33,618 bases of DNA from Blastococcus saxobsidens (GTDB lineage: Bacteria; Actinomycetota; Actinomycetes; Mycobacteriales; Geodermatophilaceae), in the NCBI RefSeq assembly GCF_010682065.1, contig NZ_JAAGWG010000039.1, positions 1 through 33,618 of the forward strand, given 5' to 3'. Within the stretch, counting starts at the first letter, position 1. The number at the start of each line of letters is the position of its first letter. Positions 1 through 7,688 of this stretch are shown in pieces. The notes beneath the pieces were generated by a model. That model ran no database searches and was not told the origin of the DNA. It was given only the letters and a program-made list of their open reading frames with translations. Made by a program: the position numbers and the translations under genes.

Positions 1-75
1 TCGGTCAACGCCCGAAAACGACTCACCCGCCCAGCCTCGACCACGCAGGCCCCGAGATTGGGAGACACGCCCTAG
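1..75. mobile_element. IS end fragment, left boundary (inverted copy of right boundary)
   Basis: These 75 bases are the exact reverse complement of the last 75-76 bases of the window, ending inward at CTAG (72-75). The unit GGCGTGTCTCCC follows CTAG when read outward. The adjoining gene is interrupted exactly here, so this is the end of an insertion sequence with a probable CTAG target site. CTAG targets are typical of some IS5-group elements, but the family call is an inference because no transposase is included. Confidence 0.8.
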
Positions 76-708
76 GGGCGCGGCGTCCGCACGCGTGTGC
101 GCCTGCTCCCACGCTGCGCGCTCGGCGCCGTCGTCCGGCACGGTGCGCACCTGCAGCGCCAGTGTGTCGACCAGATCGGTGCGCGCGGCGATCTCGCACA
201 GCTCGGCCAGGCCGGCGCCCATCCCGTCCCGCTCGTCCGGCTCGGCCAGGCCTATGCCGGAATGGTCGATCCGCGCCACGGCCGCCCACGTGCGCGCCGC
301 GGAGTTCTGCACAATTACCGGGCGGGTGAACAGCTGCCCGTAGGGCGGTCCGTCGTGAGTGCGGATGCCTGCGAGCACTCCGGGCAGGTCCGCCTCGGAC
401 AGGTCCTCGGCCGTCCCGGACGCGGCTCGGGAGCCGAACACCGTCCAGCCCATCGCACCTCCGATCGCGTGCAGGCAGAGGTCGGCGAACCAGCGGCCCG
501 CCGCCCGCCCTCGGATGGGGACCAGCAGCACGGCGGCCAGCAGTGCCCACACCGGCAGCCAGATGGCGAACAGCCCCCATGCCTGCGCGTTCAGGGCCAA
601 CAGCGCCGGTAGGCCCGTGAGGGTGACGAGGGCCAGTTGGGCGCCCGTCATGCCGAGGAACCAGCCGGAGACGTCGCGGGAGTAGTCGCCGTAGCGGACG
701 GCGTTCAT
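76..708 (-). pseudogene. SCO6880-like conjugation membrane protein, truncated by IS
   Basis: The N-terminal 211 codons of a protein resembling the SCO6880 family of actinobacterial conjugative elements. ATG at 708-706 overlaps the TGA of the upstream gene by one base. It opens MNAVRYGDYSRDVSG and has two adjacent membrane segments at about residues 17-68, ending in an Arg-rich turn (PIRGRAAGRW). A soluble, presumably cytoplasmic part follows. This resembles PrgI/VirB3-type proteins, which anchor the type IV secretion ATPase. The family protein is roughly 500 residues, so over half is missing. The frame runs into the IS at CTAG (72-75), giving a chimeric tail with no stop inside the window. 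The family call comes from remembered similarity; the truncation is seen directly. Confidence 0.65.
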
Positions 709-2309
709 CACGCGTCGTCCTGGCCGGGACCGATCGGACCGCTCTCCCCGGGCCGGTCAGGCGCGATGCCGTCGAACCGCTCGGCGGGCCAGGCCGCAGT
801 GGACGCGCCTCCGGGATAGTGAGCGCGCCCATTCCCGCTCGGTCCCGTCGGCTGTGTTCCATCGTCGTCGGGACGGCGCCCGCGGCCGTGCCCGCCTCCG
901 GTCGCCGTCCCTCCGGCGGAGCCGTTGCCGCGCGCCGGTACCCGGGTGGGCAGCGGTTGTCCGTAGTACGGGTGGGTGTGTCCGACTCCGGCGCCCGACA
1001 GCACGTCTGACGCCGAGGCGGCCACCCCCGCGGCCAGTCGACCGGCGGTGGCGGTGCCGGTGGTCAGCGCACGCAGCGCGCCGGCGAAGCGGCCACTCGT
1101 CGCCGCGTCTGCGGTCGACTCGCCCTGCGCGCGGTCACCGGCCAGCTGCGCCGCGGCGCCTGAGGCAGCCACACCACCGGATGCGGCACCCGCCGCCGCG
1201 GTGGCCACGGCCGCCCGCCCGCCACCGGCCTTCTGCAGCGCGCCCATGACTCCGCCGGAAGCGGCCAGCGAGGAGCGCAGCGCCGCACCACTCGACGTGC
1301 CCGGGTCGACGAAGGCCAGCAGCCGGAACAGCGCCAGCGGACAGATCGCTCCGAGCAGGATGAGCAGACAGCCCACCACCGCCATGCCGATCGCGGCCTC
1401 GGTGCTCGTCTCCTCAGCTCCGGTGAAGATGCCCTCGGTGATGGTCACTCCGACGCCGAGGACGAGCACGGCGACGGGCGCAACCAGCAGCGCGGCGAGG
1501 AACCAGCGCAGGCTCCGCCAGAACCACGTACTCGACGTCTGCGCCAGCAGTCCTCCTGCTGAGATCGCCGAGGTCGCGGCCAGCACGATCAGCGCCGCCT
1601 CGCGGACCAGCATCAGCAGCAAATAGCCCACGCTGGCCGGCACCAGCAGGAAGATCGCGCTGACCCCCAGCACGGTGGCGACCGTGCCGTCGACCAGGTC
1701 GCGGCTCACGCTGATCGACGGGTCAAAGGCGGCCATGGTGTCGATGTCGAGCAGGCTGCGCAGCAGGGCGGTGGTCAGTCCTGAGACGCCGGTGACCAGC
1801 AGCGCCGCCACCCCGATGTAGCCGGCCCAGACCAGTCCGAACTGCAGCAGTCCGATCAGCAGCCGGCCCAGCGTCTGCCCGTCCCGGCGCACCGCCGCGA
1901 TACCCAGCTGGACCACGGCCATCATCGCGGCCACGGCCGCGCCGATGCCGAACGTCACCGGATAGACGGCGGCCAACGGTCCACCGGCGGACAGGTCCGG
2001 AGTGGCCAGGGCGTCGATCACCGAGAACGCCAAACTCAGCAGCCACAGCCCGGCCTCCCACAGCGACAACATGGCGTTGACCCAGACGTCCTCGACCACT
2101 GCGCCGGCTGCTTCGCCGACCGCGCAGAACGGATTGATCGGCAGACACGGCAGCGAGCCGGGCACCCCTGGAACCGCCGGAAAGGCCGTCACCATCGGGT
2201 CTGCGGCCGCTGCTGGGCCTGTGGACACCAAGCAGATCGCCAGGGACAGAAGAAGGACCGCTCCCAGTCGGCGCCTCCAGCCGCCACGCACCCGTCGCTG
2301 CTCAGACAT
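708..2309 (-). CDS. VirB6/TrbL-like polytopic conjugation membrane protein
   Basis: A 533-residue protein with an N-terminal signal or anchor segment (residues 14-35, ending PAAAADP). About six to eight hydrophobic segments lie between residues 75 and 345. The Ala/Gly-rich, low-complexity C-terminal region (about 345-533) contains a short His-rich patch (HTHPYYG) and is probably disordered. Length, topology and position just before the SCO6880-like gene match the VirB6/TrbL-type channel subunit of actinobacterial conjugation systems. The ATG at 2309 overlaps the preceding stop by 8 bases (ATGTCTGA), showing translational coupling. The exact family is inferred from topology and synteny rather than a diagnostic motif. 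Confidence 0.7.
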   Translation of the reverse strand: MSEQRRVRGGWRRRLGAVLLLSLAICLVSTGPAAAADPMVTAFPAVPGVPGSLPCLPINPFCAVGEAAGAVVEDVWVNAMLSLWEAGLWLLSLAFSVIDALATPDLSAGGPLAAVYPVTFGIGAAVAAMMAVVQLGIAAVRRDGQTLGRLLIGLLQFGLVWAGYIGVAALLVTGVSGLTTALLRSLLDIDTMAAFDPSISVSRDLVDGTVATVLGVSAIFLLVPASVGYLLLMLVREAALIVLAATSAISAGGLLAQTSSTWFWRSLRWFLAALLVAPVAVLVLGVGVTITEGIFTGAEETSTEAAIGMAVVGCLLILLGAICPLALFRLLAFVDPGTSSGAALRSSLAASGGVMGALQKAGGGRAAVATAAAGAASGGVAASGAAAQLAGDRAQGESTADAATSGRFAGALRALTTGTATAGRLAAGVAASASDVLSGAGVGHTHPYYGQPLPTRVPARGNGSAGGTATGGGHGRGRRPDDDGTQPTGPSGNGRAHYPGGASTAAWPAERFDGIAPDRPGESGPIGPGQDDA

Positions 2310-3108
2310 GGCGCAGGTCCCTGTAGCCGGCTGCGATGGCTGCCTCAGTGCCTGGCCAGACGGAGGGCGCCGGCGCCGGCTCCTCCCCCGGGCCGATGAC
2401 CCACCGGTCCCCGACCCAGGCCATGCGCTGGCAGTCGGCGATCGCGATCCGGGAGGTCTGCTCCACGGTAACGGTGAACTCGAAGTTCACGCACACCACG
2501 GCGAAGTCCTCGCCCACCGTGCCCTTGATCAGCCCCATCACCGGACGGACGACGATCGCCAACTGCGGCGACCCCGCACCGGACAGGCCCGCCGCAGACA
2601 ACAAGTTGGCCATGCCGTCCACCCCGGACCACGTCTCTGAGGTCGGCCCGCCAGGAGCGGCCCACTCGGCGATCACCCGTCGCACGCCGTCCATCGAGCC
2701 GCTCTGCATCGCCGTCACGTCGATCGCCGCCAACTGCGCCAGCGCACCCTCCGGAGTACGCGGGAAGCCGGTGGGCACGTCCGTCGGGCCCACGCCGGTG
2801 GCGCGCGGCAACTCGAGAACACCGGCAGCCTGGTTCGACACCGGGCCGGGCAGCGCGTCATGCGGGTCGGCGGTCGACATCGGCGCAGCGGCCAGCGCAT
2901 CGTGACGAGACATGTCCCGGGAGGGAGCTGCAGCCTGACGTGCGGCGTCCCTCTCGTCCGGCTGCTCCTTGAGCCCTCCGACAACTGCCAGGACCAGGCC
3001 GGCCAGAAGCGCCAGCGCCACCAGCGCGCTGACGACGAGCGCCCCCAGAAGACGCGCCGGGCTCCACTCCGGCTCCCCGCTCCCACGTACGTCGGGACGG
3101 CGGCGCAT
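2302..3108 (-). CDS. VirB8/TcpC-like bitopic conjugation protein
   Basis: A 268-residue protein with a short cytoplasmic Arg-rich start (MRRRPDVRGSG), one membrane helix at about residues 20-46, and a long extracytoplasmic domain. The tail of that domain (about 150-255) has the alternating strand pattern of an NTF2-like fold, as in VirB8 and TcpC, the scaffold subunits of conjugation machines. I chose the ATG at 3108 because it overlaps the upstream TGA by one base (TGATG) and directly precedes the membrane helix. A longer frame extends upstream but would overlap the whole end of the neighbouring gene. A linker rich in Pro, Ala and Asp separates the helix from the domain. Function is inferred from topology and context. 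Confidence 0.65.
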   Translation of the reverse strand: MRRRPDVRGSGEPEWSPARLLGALVVSALVALALLAGLVLAVVGGLKEQPDERDAARQAAAPSRDMSRHDALAAAPMSTADPHDALPGPVSNQAAGVLELPRATGVGPTDVPTGFPRTPEGALAQLAAIDVTAMQSGSMDGVRRVIAEWAAPGGPTSETWSGVDGMANLLSAAGLSGAGSPQLAIVVRPVMGLIKGTVGEDFAVVCVNFEFTVTVEQTSRIAIADCQRMAWVGDRWVIGPGEEPAPAPSVWPGTEAAIAAGYRDLRHV

Positions 3109-3482
3109 CAGGTGCACCCACTGCCGGTGATCGATCCGAGGATGACCAAGATGACCGTGTAGGTGATGGCCACCATCACGACCACCGCGATGCCCATCGC
3201 CCCGTACCGGGAGGCATGTGGGTGGGAGAACATGCGGCCCACCAGGACCGAGCCCAGCGAGACGACCGCGGCGATCCCGATCAGCGCGAGCACACCCCAC
3301 TTGACCCACGCCGTCACCTGATCGGCGAATGCCTCCACTCCCGGCGGCGCCTCCGGGCAGACCGCTGCGGTCAGCTCCAGCGGCGCTGCAGTGGCAGACC
3401 CCGCGGTCAGCACGGCCAGAGCCACAGCGACGAGCGCGACGGTCGAGGCTGCCCGTACCGCTGCTCTCCTGCGGGGGCTCAC
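3108..3482 (-). CDS. Small secreted two-helix protein, VirB2-like pilin candidate
   Basis: A 124-residue protein with a clear Sec signal peptide (Arg-rich start, hydrophobic core at about 12-30, AxA-type end GSATAAPLE). A short loop containing one Cys follows (VCPEAPPG), then two membrane helices at about residues 58-82 and 93-117. A small protein with a signal peptide and two helices, placed among VirB8- and VirB6-like genes, is the usual layout of a VirB2/TrbC-type pilin. No sequence motif proves this. The GTG at 3482 forms a GTGA overlap with the previous gene. A second Cys lies at the extreme C-terminus (GSGCT), so a disulfide with the first is possible. Confidence 0.6.
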   Translation of the reverse strand: MSPRRRAAVRAASTVALVAVALAVLTAGSATAAPLELTAAVCPEAPPGVEAFADQVTAWVKWGVLALIGIAAVVSLGSVLVGRMFSHPHASRYGAMGIAVVVMVAITYTVILVILGSITGSGCT

Positions 3483-4453
3483 TGGGTCTCCCCCGCCGCG
3501 GCCGGCCGGAACGCCGCCGCCGGGTGCCGATGCCGAGGCTGCGGTGGCACGGCCGGTATCAGCAACGCGGCCAGCGACCGGCCCGCGGCCTCCACTCCTG
3601 TGGGCAGCCGGTCCACTGTCAGACCGGCTGTCTGCAGTCGTCGGTCGATCGGAACTCGGACCACCCGTCCCTGCGACCGCAACTCGCGAAGCAGCGGACC
3701 GCAGTTGGCGTTCACCGCCTGAGGCCAGCGCGCAGGGCCCACGACGGCCACCACTACCGGCTGCTCGGCGAGCTGGCCCAGCACGTGCTCGGTCAGTCGC
3801 ACCCCCGGCGCGGTGGGTCGGCAGACGACGACGGTGAGCGTGCGGTCGGCGGCCAGCCGGGCCAGGTCCTCCGGAGCAGGCAGCCCGAGATCGAGGACGG
3901 TGACCGCCGGCTCCTCGCTGATCGGGAGGACCGGCCAGCCGGCAGGCTCCACATCCGCGATGCGTCGGTCAATCGTGACGCGGTCGCGGGAGCCACGTCG
4001 CCAGGCGCCGGCGGCGTCGGTGCCCAGCTCCACCGACGCCGCGGCGATCAACCCCGACCGGCGGGGATGCGCGGTCTCCACCAGGTGCACCCGCCGGTCC
4101 AGGATCGCGGCGGCGTCGCTGATGGCCAGCGCCACGGTGGAGGCGCCGGCACCGGCATGTGCCGCGACGACCGCGATCCAGTCGGCCGCCAGCGCGTCGC
4201 TGTCACCCCTATTGCCAAGGCCTGCGGGCGCCGTCTTTCCCTCCTCCCGCCTCGAGCGGTGGGCGGGTACAACCGGTGCCGTCGCGATCGTCCCCCGCCC
4301 CTCGGCCTTCGGACGGCGGGCACGCAGCTCGCCCAAGGCGTGCTGGATCTCCGCGACCGACAGAAGTCGATCGTTGGATCGGCCGTCGCCACCGTCGGCC
4401 ACACCATCGGTCGTGTCGCCTGTCTCGTCGGCGTCCTGAAGCAGTGAACTCAC
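3479..4453 (-). CDS. P-loop protein with degenerate Walker A, CpaE/TadZ- or ParA-like
   Basis: A 324-residue soluble protein. Residues 1-75 are charged and probably disordered, and the middle starts with a strand then AHAGAGAST, a glycine-rich loop in the position of a ParA/MinD Walker A. The usual lysines are replaced, as in TadZ/CpaE-type proteins that localise secretion machines. Later strands such as AVTVLDLGLP and TLTVVVCRPTAPGVRLTEHVL fit the Rossmann-like core of this ATPase group. The GTG at 4453 makes a GTGA overlap with the upstream stop. Longer in-frame extensions would run deep into that gene. It may position or regulate the conjugation apparatus. Whether it binds or hydrolyses ATP is doubtful, given the missing lysine. 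Confidence 0.55.
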   Translation of the reverse strand: MSSLLQDADETGDTTDGVADGGDGRSNDRLLSVAEIQHALGELRARRPKAEGRGTIATAPVVPAHRSRREEGKTAPAGLGNRGDSDALAADWIAVVAAHAGAGASTVALAISDAAAILDRRVHLVETAHPRRSGLIAAASVELGTDAAGAWRRGSRDRVTIDRRIADVEPAGWPVLPISEEPAVTVLDLGLPAPEDLARLAADRTLTVVVCRPTAPGVRLTEHVLGQLAEQPVVVAVVGPARWPQAVNANCGPLLRELRSQGRVVRVPIDRRLQTAGLTVDRLPTGVEAAGRSLAALLIPAVPPQPRHRHPAAAFRPAAAGETQ

Positions 4454-5208
4454 GCGACGGCCGCCAAGTACTGCGGAGCCACGCCGCGCAAGGCTGTCAA
4501 CGTGCGGTTCCGCCGGCGATACAGCGTGCGCGTCGTGATGCCGTGCTCGGCGGCAACCTGCTGGTCGGCGCGCCGGTGTCGACGGTCGCGACTGCACTCG
4601 GTGGCGATCAGCAATGCGACGTCCTCCGCGTCGACCCCTGAGCGCACCGCCCACTGCAGCAGGTCGACGACGTCGAGGTCCTCCCCCTCCTCCCGGGCGT
4701 TGGCGGATGCGATCCGAGTGATGTCACCCGTAACGGTCAGGACCTCGCCCCGGTCGGGGTGGTAGCGGCTGCTGGGGCGCAACTCGGCGAGTACCGCCCG
4801 CCGCGTCTCGGCGCGCAGGTTCGCCGCGATCGCCCGAGGTCGGCGTCGCCACGGGTAACGGCGGATCTGGCAGGCGAGTTCGCCGACGACCACGGCGAGA
4901 CTGTCGGGGTTCAGGTCTGCGAGCTGCCTGGCCATCGTGCGAACGAGCCCGCTGAGCAAGTGAATGGTCAGTAGCAGCGCGTCGTCGTCGCGGCCGCCGT
5001 CCACGGCGGCCAGCCGGACGAGCGCGGCGAGAACGGCGTCGCGGCGGTCGTCCTGGCTGCCCTCAGCCCAGACGGCGAGCAGGTCATGGACGCTGCTCAG
5101 CCCGGCCAGAGTCGGCTCGGTGGCGGACCAGCGGACGAGGATGGAGTCGCAGTCCAGGCGGGCAGCCAGCTCCGGCCAGCTGCCGACGATGGTGGGGTCG
5201 TAGAACAT
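4450..5208 (-). CDS. Putative DNA-binding regulator of the conjugation operon
   Basis: A 252-residue protein that is first in the conjugation operon. It is mostly helical and highly charged. Near the C-terminus, residues of the form DQQVAAEHGITTRTLYRRRNR make a helix-turn-helix resembling the region-4-like HTH of sigma factors. I chose the ATG at 5208 because GGAGG lies seven bases upstream. A GTG at 5301 in the same frame would add 31 residues but has no good ribosome site. Homologous proteins often precede conjugation genes in actinobacteria, but I do not recognise a named family. The GTCACC repeats just upstream would make sense as its own operator, which is an inference. Confidence 0.6.
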   Translation of the reverse strand: MFYDPTIVGSWPELAARLDCDSILVRWSATEPTLAGLSSVHDLLAVWAEGSQDDRRDAVLAALVRLAAVDGGRDDDALLLTIHLLSGLVRTMARQLADLNPDSLAVVVGELACQIRRYPWRRRPRAIAANLRAETRRAVLAELRPSSRYHPDRGEVLTVTGDITRIASANAREEGEDLDVVDLLQWAVRSGVDAEDVALLIATECSRDRRHRRADQQVAAEHGITTRTLYRRRNRTLTALRGVAPQYLAAVA

Positions 5209-5268
5209 GTGCGGTCCTCCGGCATCGGTGTGATGCCGTCGAGGCTCCGCAGCGACGTTCAACGAGCC

Positions 5269-5416
5269 GTCACCCTCGGCAGGGGTGACAGTGCAGGTCA
5301 CCTCATCGCGTCACCCACTCGGTACCGCTATCGCGTCCGATGAGGATTAGGCGTCCCTTCGGGCCAGGGGTGACGTATGCCAGATAGGACTGGGAAAGCG
5401 GCAGGTCCGGGGTGAC
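5269..5416. repeat. Six-copy GTCACC(C)/GGGTGAC repeat cluster
   Basis: Copies lie at 5269-5275, 5283-5289 (inverted), 5297-5302, 5310-5316, 5368-5374 (inverted) and 5410-5416 (inverted). The first two form a perfect 7-bp dyad with a 7-bp spacer. Clustered short direct and inverted repeats just upstream of an operon that starts with an HTH protein suggest operator or iteron sites. No binding protein is proven. Confidence 0.55.
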
Positions 5417-5419
5417 GCT

Positions 5420-5450
5420 TGATCAACGGCTCGACTGCAACGGTTGATCA
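5420..5450. repeat. 8-bp inverted repeat TGATCAAC ... GTTGATCA
   Basis: Perfect arms at 5420-5427 and 5443-5450 are separated by 15 bases. Each arm also holds a TGATCA palindrome. It could be an operator or a small hairpin. There is no T-run, so an intrinsic terminator is unlikely. Confidence 0.45.
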
Positions 5451-5556
5451 TGACCGTGCGAGGAGTCGGCTCGAGTCGCCTCGCACAGCGGCTGCTCGCT
5501 CGCTCACGGCGAAGATCGTCAGCGCTGCCGCACGTGAGGGGGAGGATCGGCTCCGA

Positions 5557-5585
5557 TTGACATCTGACGTTGGTCGATGTGACAT
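5557..5585 (+). promoter_or_regulatory. Sigma70-like promoter for 5592 operon
   Basis: A perfect -35 TTGACA (5557-5562) is followed after 17 bases by TGACAT (5580-5585), a weak -10. Six bases further is the GTG of the small membrane protein gene, so a leaderless transcript is predicted. The 19-bp operator O1 covers the predicted start of transcription. Confidence 0.5.
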
Positions 5586-5604
5586 GCACTAGTGCGAGTA
5601 GTAG
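5586..5604 (+). promoter_or_regulatory. Operator O1 (BlaI-type dyad)
   Basis: GCACTA-GTGCGAG-TAGTAG, matching the shared pattern CTACKA-N7-TMGKAG with a perfect right half. It overlaps the predicted transcription start and the GTG start of the downstream gene, a position suited to repression. Confidence 0.55.
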
Positions 5605-5798
5605 ACAGCGGGGTCTCCAGTGCCCGTGCTTTCGACGCCGTCCTCGCCGTTGATGGCCTGGCCGTCATCGGAACGATCGGATTCTTCGGGCCTGCGGCGG
5701 TCCTCCTCGCAATTGTGACCGGCGCGGTCATCCGAGACCGCCGTCTGGCAGCACGCGAGAACGCGGAAGCCGAGCAACGCAGTGAGGCGCCCGAGTGA
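5592..5798 (+). CDS. Small single-span membrane protein
   Basis: A 68-residue protein with one strongly hydrophobic segment (about residues 24-48, IGTIGFFGPAAVLLAIVTGAV) followed by a basic and then acidic tail (IRDRRLAARENAEAEQRSE). I do not recognise a family. The only in-frame start before the helix is the GTG at 5592. It has no ribosome site but sits at the predicted transcription start, as in leaderless actinobacterial genes. It precedes the cupredoxin-like lipoprotein by 48 bases and probably shares its transcript. The topology resembles small subunits of membrane complexes, but the partner is unknown. Confidence 0.45.
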   Translation: MRVVDSGVSSARAFDAVLAVDGLAVIGTIGFFGPAAVLLAIVTGAVIRDRRLAARENAEAEQRSEAPE

Positions 5799-5846
5799 TC
5801 CGAACTTTGCTACGTCCCATCGTCGACACATTCGGGAGCCCACCCA

Positions 5847-6293
5847 ATGACCGCCTCCGATGCCAGCTCTCGCCGTGTGCCGGCGGCCCTGCTGCTCGCA
5901 GCCGTCGTTTTGATCACCGGCTGTGCCGGGACGGACGAGTCGGAAGCCGGCGCACGAAGCAGTTCTAGCTCGCCGGCCAGCACTACCACCGCGGCGACGT
6001 CGCCAGCCCCCAGCACCACCGCAGCGCCGGCAGGCACGAACATTGCCGTGTCGTACGTGGGCGGTCAGGTGACCGGAGATTCAGGCCGAGTCCCGGTCAC
6101 GCCCGGTGACCTGGTGACGATCACCGTCACCAGCGATGTGGCCGACGAGGTCCACCTGCACGGTTATGACCTCTCCGCTCCCGTCGGGCCTGACACCATG
6201 AGCACGTTGACGTTCCAAGCGTCGATCTCGGGAGTCTTCGAGGTAGAGCTGGAAGAGCTGGGCACGCTCCTGTTCACCCTCCAGGTCGGATGA
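5847..6293 (+). CDS. Cupredoxin-like lipoprotein
   Basis: A 148-residue lipoprotein. The signal peptide ends in lipobox LITGC with lipidated Cys26. A Ser/Thr/Ala/Pro linker (about 30-65) then leads to a beta-rich domain (about 66-148) of cupredoxin type. The domain has a DEVHLHGYD segment where cupredoxins place a metal-binding His, but it lacks the usual C-terminal Cys-x-x-x-x-His-Met cluster. It may therefore bind copper weakly, or have kept only the fold. GGGAG lies eight bases before the ATG. The gene overlaps the next by ATGA, so the pair is translated together and probably works together at the outer face of the membrane. Confidence 0.7.
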   Translation: MTASDASSRRVPAALLLAAVVLITGCAGTDESEAGARSSSSSPASTTTAATSPAPSTTAAPAGTNIAVSYVGGQVTGDSGRVPVTPGDLVTITVTSDVADEVHLHGYDLSAPVGPDTMSTLTFQASISGVFEVELEELGTLLFTLQVG

Positions 6294-7594
6294 CGCTTCT
6301 CGCCCACGGGGTCGGCTCGAGGACCGACCTACCCATCCCGTTGGGGCTCGCGCTCTACGGCGGCGGGGCCGCCGTCCTGGTGAGCTTCGCGGCCTTGCTG
6401 CTCTTCTGGCGCAAGCCCAAGATCGGCGACTCCTCCTCGGGCCGGCCCCTGGCGGACGTGGTTCAGGGCGCCGTGGACAGCCCAGCCGTCCGCCGGGGGC
6501 TCCAGATCCTCGCGCTGGCGGTCGCAGCCTTTGTCACGGTCGTCGCCTTCGCAGGCCCGGACGAGACCTCCCGCAACATCGCGCCGTGGGCTGTATACGT
6601 CACCTTTTCGGTGGGGCTCGTGCCCGTGAGCCTGCTGTTGGGGCCCGTATGGCGAATCGTCAACCCCCTGAGGCTCGTCCATCGCGCGCTCCGGGGCATC
6701 GCCGGCCCTGCCCGAGCAGCCGAGACACTCCCCCGGCTGGGCCTGTGGCCGGGGGCCGTGTCCCTGGCGGTCTTCGTGTGGCTCGAGCTGGTTCCGCCGC
6801 AGCGGGCCGAGCCGGCGACCGTCGGGTGGTTTCTGGTTCTCTACGCCGTCATCCACACCGCCGCCGGGCTCTGGTTCGGGGAGGGTTGGTTCACTCGGGG
6901 TGACGGCTTCGAGGTGTACTCGACGCTGCTGGGGCGCCTCTCACCGTTCGGACGTCGCGACGACGGGCGCCTGGTCTTCCGCAACCCGCTCACGAACGTC
7001 ATGACGACGCCGGCCGAGCCGGGCCTCGCCGCCGTCGTCGTGGTGCTGCTCGGCTCCACCGCGTTCGACGGCCTGTCTCGAACGGTCTACTGGCAGACCG
7101 GGCCCGGAGCGGCGAGCGATGCTGCGTCCGGTACCTGGGGCCTAGCCGCGATGATTGCTGTGGTCGCTGTGCTGTACGTCGGGGGCACACGCCTGTCCGG
7201 GCGCCTCAGCCACTTACCGCTGAGAGAGCAACCACGCACATTTGCCGCAACGGTCATCCCCATCGCGGTCGGCTACACCATCGCGCACTACTTCAGCCTG
7301 CTGCTCCTCGACGGCCAGACGACATGGATCCTGTTGAGCAACCCGTTAGGCCTTGACGGGGTCGACCTGTTCGGCACCTACGGCAATCGGGTCGACCTGA
7401 CCGCCGTGTCCGCGGACACGATCGCTTACGTGCAGGTCGGCGGGGTGGTCGCCGGCCATGTCCTGGGCGTCACCTTGGCGCACGAGCAGGCTCTTCGTGT
7501 GGCGCCGCGAGCGCCTGCCTCTGACCAGTTGCCGCTCGTGGTCGTCATGGTCATGTTCACGTTCGGCGGCCTGGGGCTGTTGTTCGGTTTCTGA
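6290..7594 (+). CDS. Polytopic membrane protein of the 'fenitrothion hydrolase'-annotated family
   Basis: A 434-residue protein with about ten to eleven membrane helices spread over the whole length. It opens with MTLLAHGVGSRTDLPIPLG, a start I associate with actinobacterial proteins labelled 'fenitrothion hydrolase'. That label comes from one enzymatic report and probably misdescribes most members. Several His lie in or near helices (YAVIHTAAGLWFGEGW, YTIAHYFSLLL, VVAGHVLGVTLAHEQALR), compatible with metal or heme binding. It is coupled to the cupredoxin-like lipoprotein through an ATGA overlap and carries operator O1 upstream. A role in copper or oxidase biology is inferred from that setting; no reaction can be assigned. 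Confidence 0.65.
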   Translation: MTLLAHGVGSRTDLPIPLGLALYGGGAAVLVSFAALLLFWRKPKIGDSSSGRPLADVVQGAVDSPAVRRGLQILALAVAAFVTVVAFAGPDETSRNIAPWAVYVTFSVGLVPVSLLLGPVWRIVNPLRLVHRALRGIAGPARAAETLPRLGLWPGAVSLAVFVWLELVPPQRAEPATVGWFLVLYAVIHTAAGLWFGEGWFTRGDGFEVYSTLLGRLSPFGRRDDGRLVFRNPLTNVMTTPAEPGLAAVVVVLLGSTAFDGLSRTVYWQTGPGAASDAASGTWGLAAMIAVVAVLYVGGTRLSGRLSHLPLREQPRTFAATVIPIAVGYTIAHYFSLLLLDGQTTWILLSNPLGLDGVDLFGTYGNRVDLTAVSADTIAYVQVGGVVAGHVLGVTLAHEQALRVAPRAPASDQLPLVVVMVMFTFGGLGLLFGF

Positions 7595-7623
7595 CTCGGC
7601 GAACCAGTACCAGTTGGATGCCC

Positions 7624-7670
7624 GCGTCACCTCCGGCGGTGCGCTGTCGCTGTTCCGCACGAGGTGACGC
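7624..7670. terminator. Inverted repeat between convergent genes, possible bidirectional terminator
   Basis: Perfect 10-bp arms GCGTCACCTC (7624-7633) and GAGGTGACGC (7661-7670) with a 27-base loop lie between the convergent ends of the membrane protein and ycnI genes. There is no T-run. It could be a factor-assisted terminator or, because it contains GTCACC, a protein site. Confidence 0.4.
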
Positions 7671-7688
7671 AACAGCCACCCAGTCGGC

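Larger units (their letters stand above)
5209..5591. other. 383-bp control region between conjugation and metal blocks
   Basis: I see no convincing gene here. The region holds six GTCACC/GGTGAC repeats, an 8-bp inverted repeat with TTGATCA cores, and a sigma70-like promoter (TTGACA at 5557-5562, TGACAT at 5580-5585) that fires rightward. Its base composition is less uniformly GC-rich than the flanking genes. Confidence 0.6.

Noticed and set aside
23..862. Long minus-strand open frame of 279 codons at the left end
   Set aside because: It overlaps the SCO6880-like gene and the VirB6-like gene in another frame, is Arg/Gly/Pro-rich as expected of shadow frames in GC-rich DNA, and runs into the IS.
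5347..5589. 80-codon minus-strand frame in the control region
   Set aside because: No ribosome site, no recognisable composition, and it covers the repeat cluster and promoter.
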